DNA from: Saussurea involucrata
Taxonomy: Eukaryota; Streptophyta; Magnoliopsida; Asterales; Asteraceae
DNA: 64,000 nucleotides
Assembly: GCA_033807775.1 (NCBI GenBank)
Contig: CM066325.1
Span: 18,223,301 to 18,287,300 of the forward strand
Reading direction: 5' to 3'
Made by a program: the position numbers and the translations under genes. The notes below the pieces were generated by a model that was given only the letters and a program-made list of their open reading frames with translations, made no database searches and was not told where the DNA came from. Positions 62,769 through 64,000 of the stretch are shown piece by piece. Position 1 is the stretch's first letter. Each line of letters starts with the position of its first letter.

Positions 62769-64000
62769 GTATATATAATTAACTCTTAGTGGGTTTATGT
62801 TCTCCTATATGAGAGCTTCAAAACGATATATAATGCGTCGAAAACGGAGTATGTGTGAATGAGATATCGATACTCAAAGTTAAGTAAAAACCATGAAATT
62901 AGCAAAAATCAAGTTGGGTGTGGGAATGTGTCCCACATAGGTAGAAGAAATAAACTTTCATTGGTTTATAAGCAAAGAAGTGAGAGGAGTTGACAAGCTC
63001 CTTGCATGGTTTTACTCCAACACCTACCCGCGCGCAGTGGGGGTCCCGATTGACGATTTCGCAAGCTAAAATCGTCGAACTTGTGTGCGAGCGCGACCTG
63101 CGGACACGAATTCAGCTAGCTTTGCTAAAATTTCTTTTGAACAGTTTGTATTTTTTTTACTGAACAAAGACACAAAAAACAGGGACCAAAAATGTAAAAA
63201 AAATTTGCCCTATCGCGGGCTGCGATCGCGGGCAGAGACGAAACTTGCCAACGCAGGCAAAGTTGGGGGGCTTCGCGGGGCTTTTGGCCGAAACAGTTTG
63301 CCACGTGGGCCTGGGCCCGCAATCGCGGGGCCCATCGCGGATTTTTTGGGTAGTTTTGTAAACTGAGAGAGATTTGTGGTATTTCAGTAACTCGAAGTTG
63401 GACTTGGGGTATTTTAATTAATTTCCCAACATTAATTATTATTAATATGTTTATTAAATTTAATTCATTTATTAGTTTATTTGAACATTATTTTTTTTAA
63501 TATTTTTATTAAAATTTTTACCCATGCTTTATTTTAAAAAATGATATTTTTATGCAATGTTTTTTATTTAAACTGCTAAATTATATTTACACAAAATATA
63601 ATAAAAGAAAACAAAACTAAAATTTTAGTTATCTATATTTTATAATTAATTTATTAGTTATATTATAATTATTTATATTATTTATATTATAATTTATTAG
63701 TTTAGAAAGAAGTTTGATCTTGCATGCGTGTGGAAAGTGTTATTGCAATGACACTTGTGAAAGGAGTAATGTCTCGCAAGTGTGTGGATAGTGTTAGGTT
63801 AGTATGTCACATCACCATCTTTTTGCATATGGTTAATCAAGTGGTTTTATTCTTAATCAACTATAGTCATGGGAAGAAACCAAATGACTTTGACCATGTA
63901 TCAAGACTAATGAGTATCTCTAACATAAGTTTCAGATAATCAAAAGAATAAAATCTTTTAAAAAATTATGTTTTTTTAAGTAGTAAATTTATTAAGAAAA
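62767..64000. other. Right end: element-like leader and AT-rich DNA
   Basis: 62,915-63,000 has GTTGGGTGTGGGAATGTGTC and a TTTATAAGC stretch, a pattern common at ends of small LTR elements or long TIRs. 63,030-63,345 is unusually GC-rich with repeated ATCGCGGG (63,212-63,345). From 63,400 to the end it is A/T-rich with no feature recognised. Confidence 0.35.

Overview
This is nuclear DNA of a flowering plant. Genes have introns with GT-AG junctions, intergenic DNA is very AT-rich, and most of the window is nested transposable elements. The style of the Ty1-copia (Sirevirus-type) and Ty3-gypsy (Tekay-type chromovirus) elements suggests a eudicot, probably Asteraceae. That assignment rests on my recollection of similar elements and is not checked. 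I see no tRNA, rRNA or CRISPR.

Layout. 1-7.4 kb: small elements with readable boundaries. These are a MITE, a fold-back element with a tRNA-derived SINE in it, a 1.36-kb Mutator-like element with 9-bp target duplications, a second SINE with a 14-bp duplication, and a hAT-like element nested in a Harbinger-like MITE. 7.4-15.04 kb: promoter-like and intron-like DNA, a decayed copia 3' end, and sense-oriented pieces of a phospholipase D, a Rieske oxygenase of the pheophorbide a oxygenase/TIC55 type and a cinnamoyl-CoA-reductase-like enzyme, ending at a Helitron 3' terminus. 16.4-42.9 kb: a four-layer nest. A small Helitron contains gypsy element A (two 2.3-2.6-kb LTRs, TSD GTTTT). Inside A lies gypsy element B (minus strand, gag-pol with chromodomain, one LTR only). 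Inside the B integrase lies copia element C (11.46 kb, minus strand, TSD GTTCC). Compared by eye, the C LTRs differ at about 4 sites in 961 and the A LTRs at about 20 in 2332, which fits the order of insertion.

42.9-56 kb holds the two intact-looking host genes, both on the minus strand: a ten-exon aspartic protease resembling Arabidopsis A36/A39 (489 aa, 44,767-52,111) whose first catalytic motif reads DTGC instead of DTGS, and a two-exon ROP-interactive CRIB protein of RIC2/RIC4 type (167 aa, 54,145-55,917). 56.8-63 kb: a second Helitron 3' end of the same family as the first, on the minus strand, followed by exon-sized pieces of a signal-peptide-peptidase-like protease and a possible CAAX-type protease, again in sense with the Helitron.

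Most unusual item: element C. It lacks the N-terminal part of gag and the RNase H domain. Downstream of reverse transcriptase it carries what looks like a complete eukaryotic gene: TGACGTCA and G-box elements, CCAAT and TATA boxes, a 5' UTR intron of about 390 nt, a long ORF with coiled coil and NLS-like clusters, and a predicted 171-nt intron that joins two ORFs in frame (1296 codons plus one in-frame TAG). Its LTRs and genes also share a strongly over-represented CGCTGA/TCAGCG hexamer.
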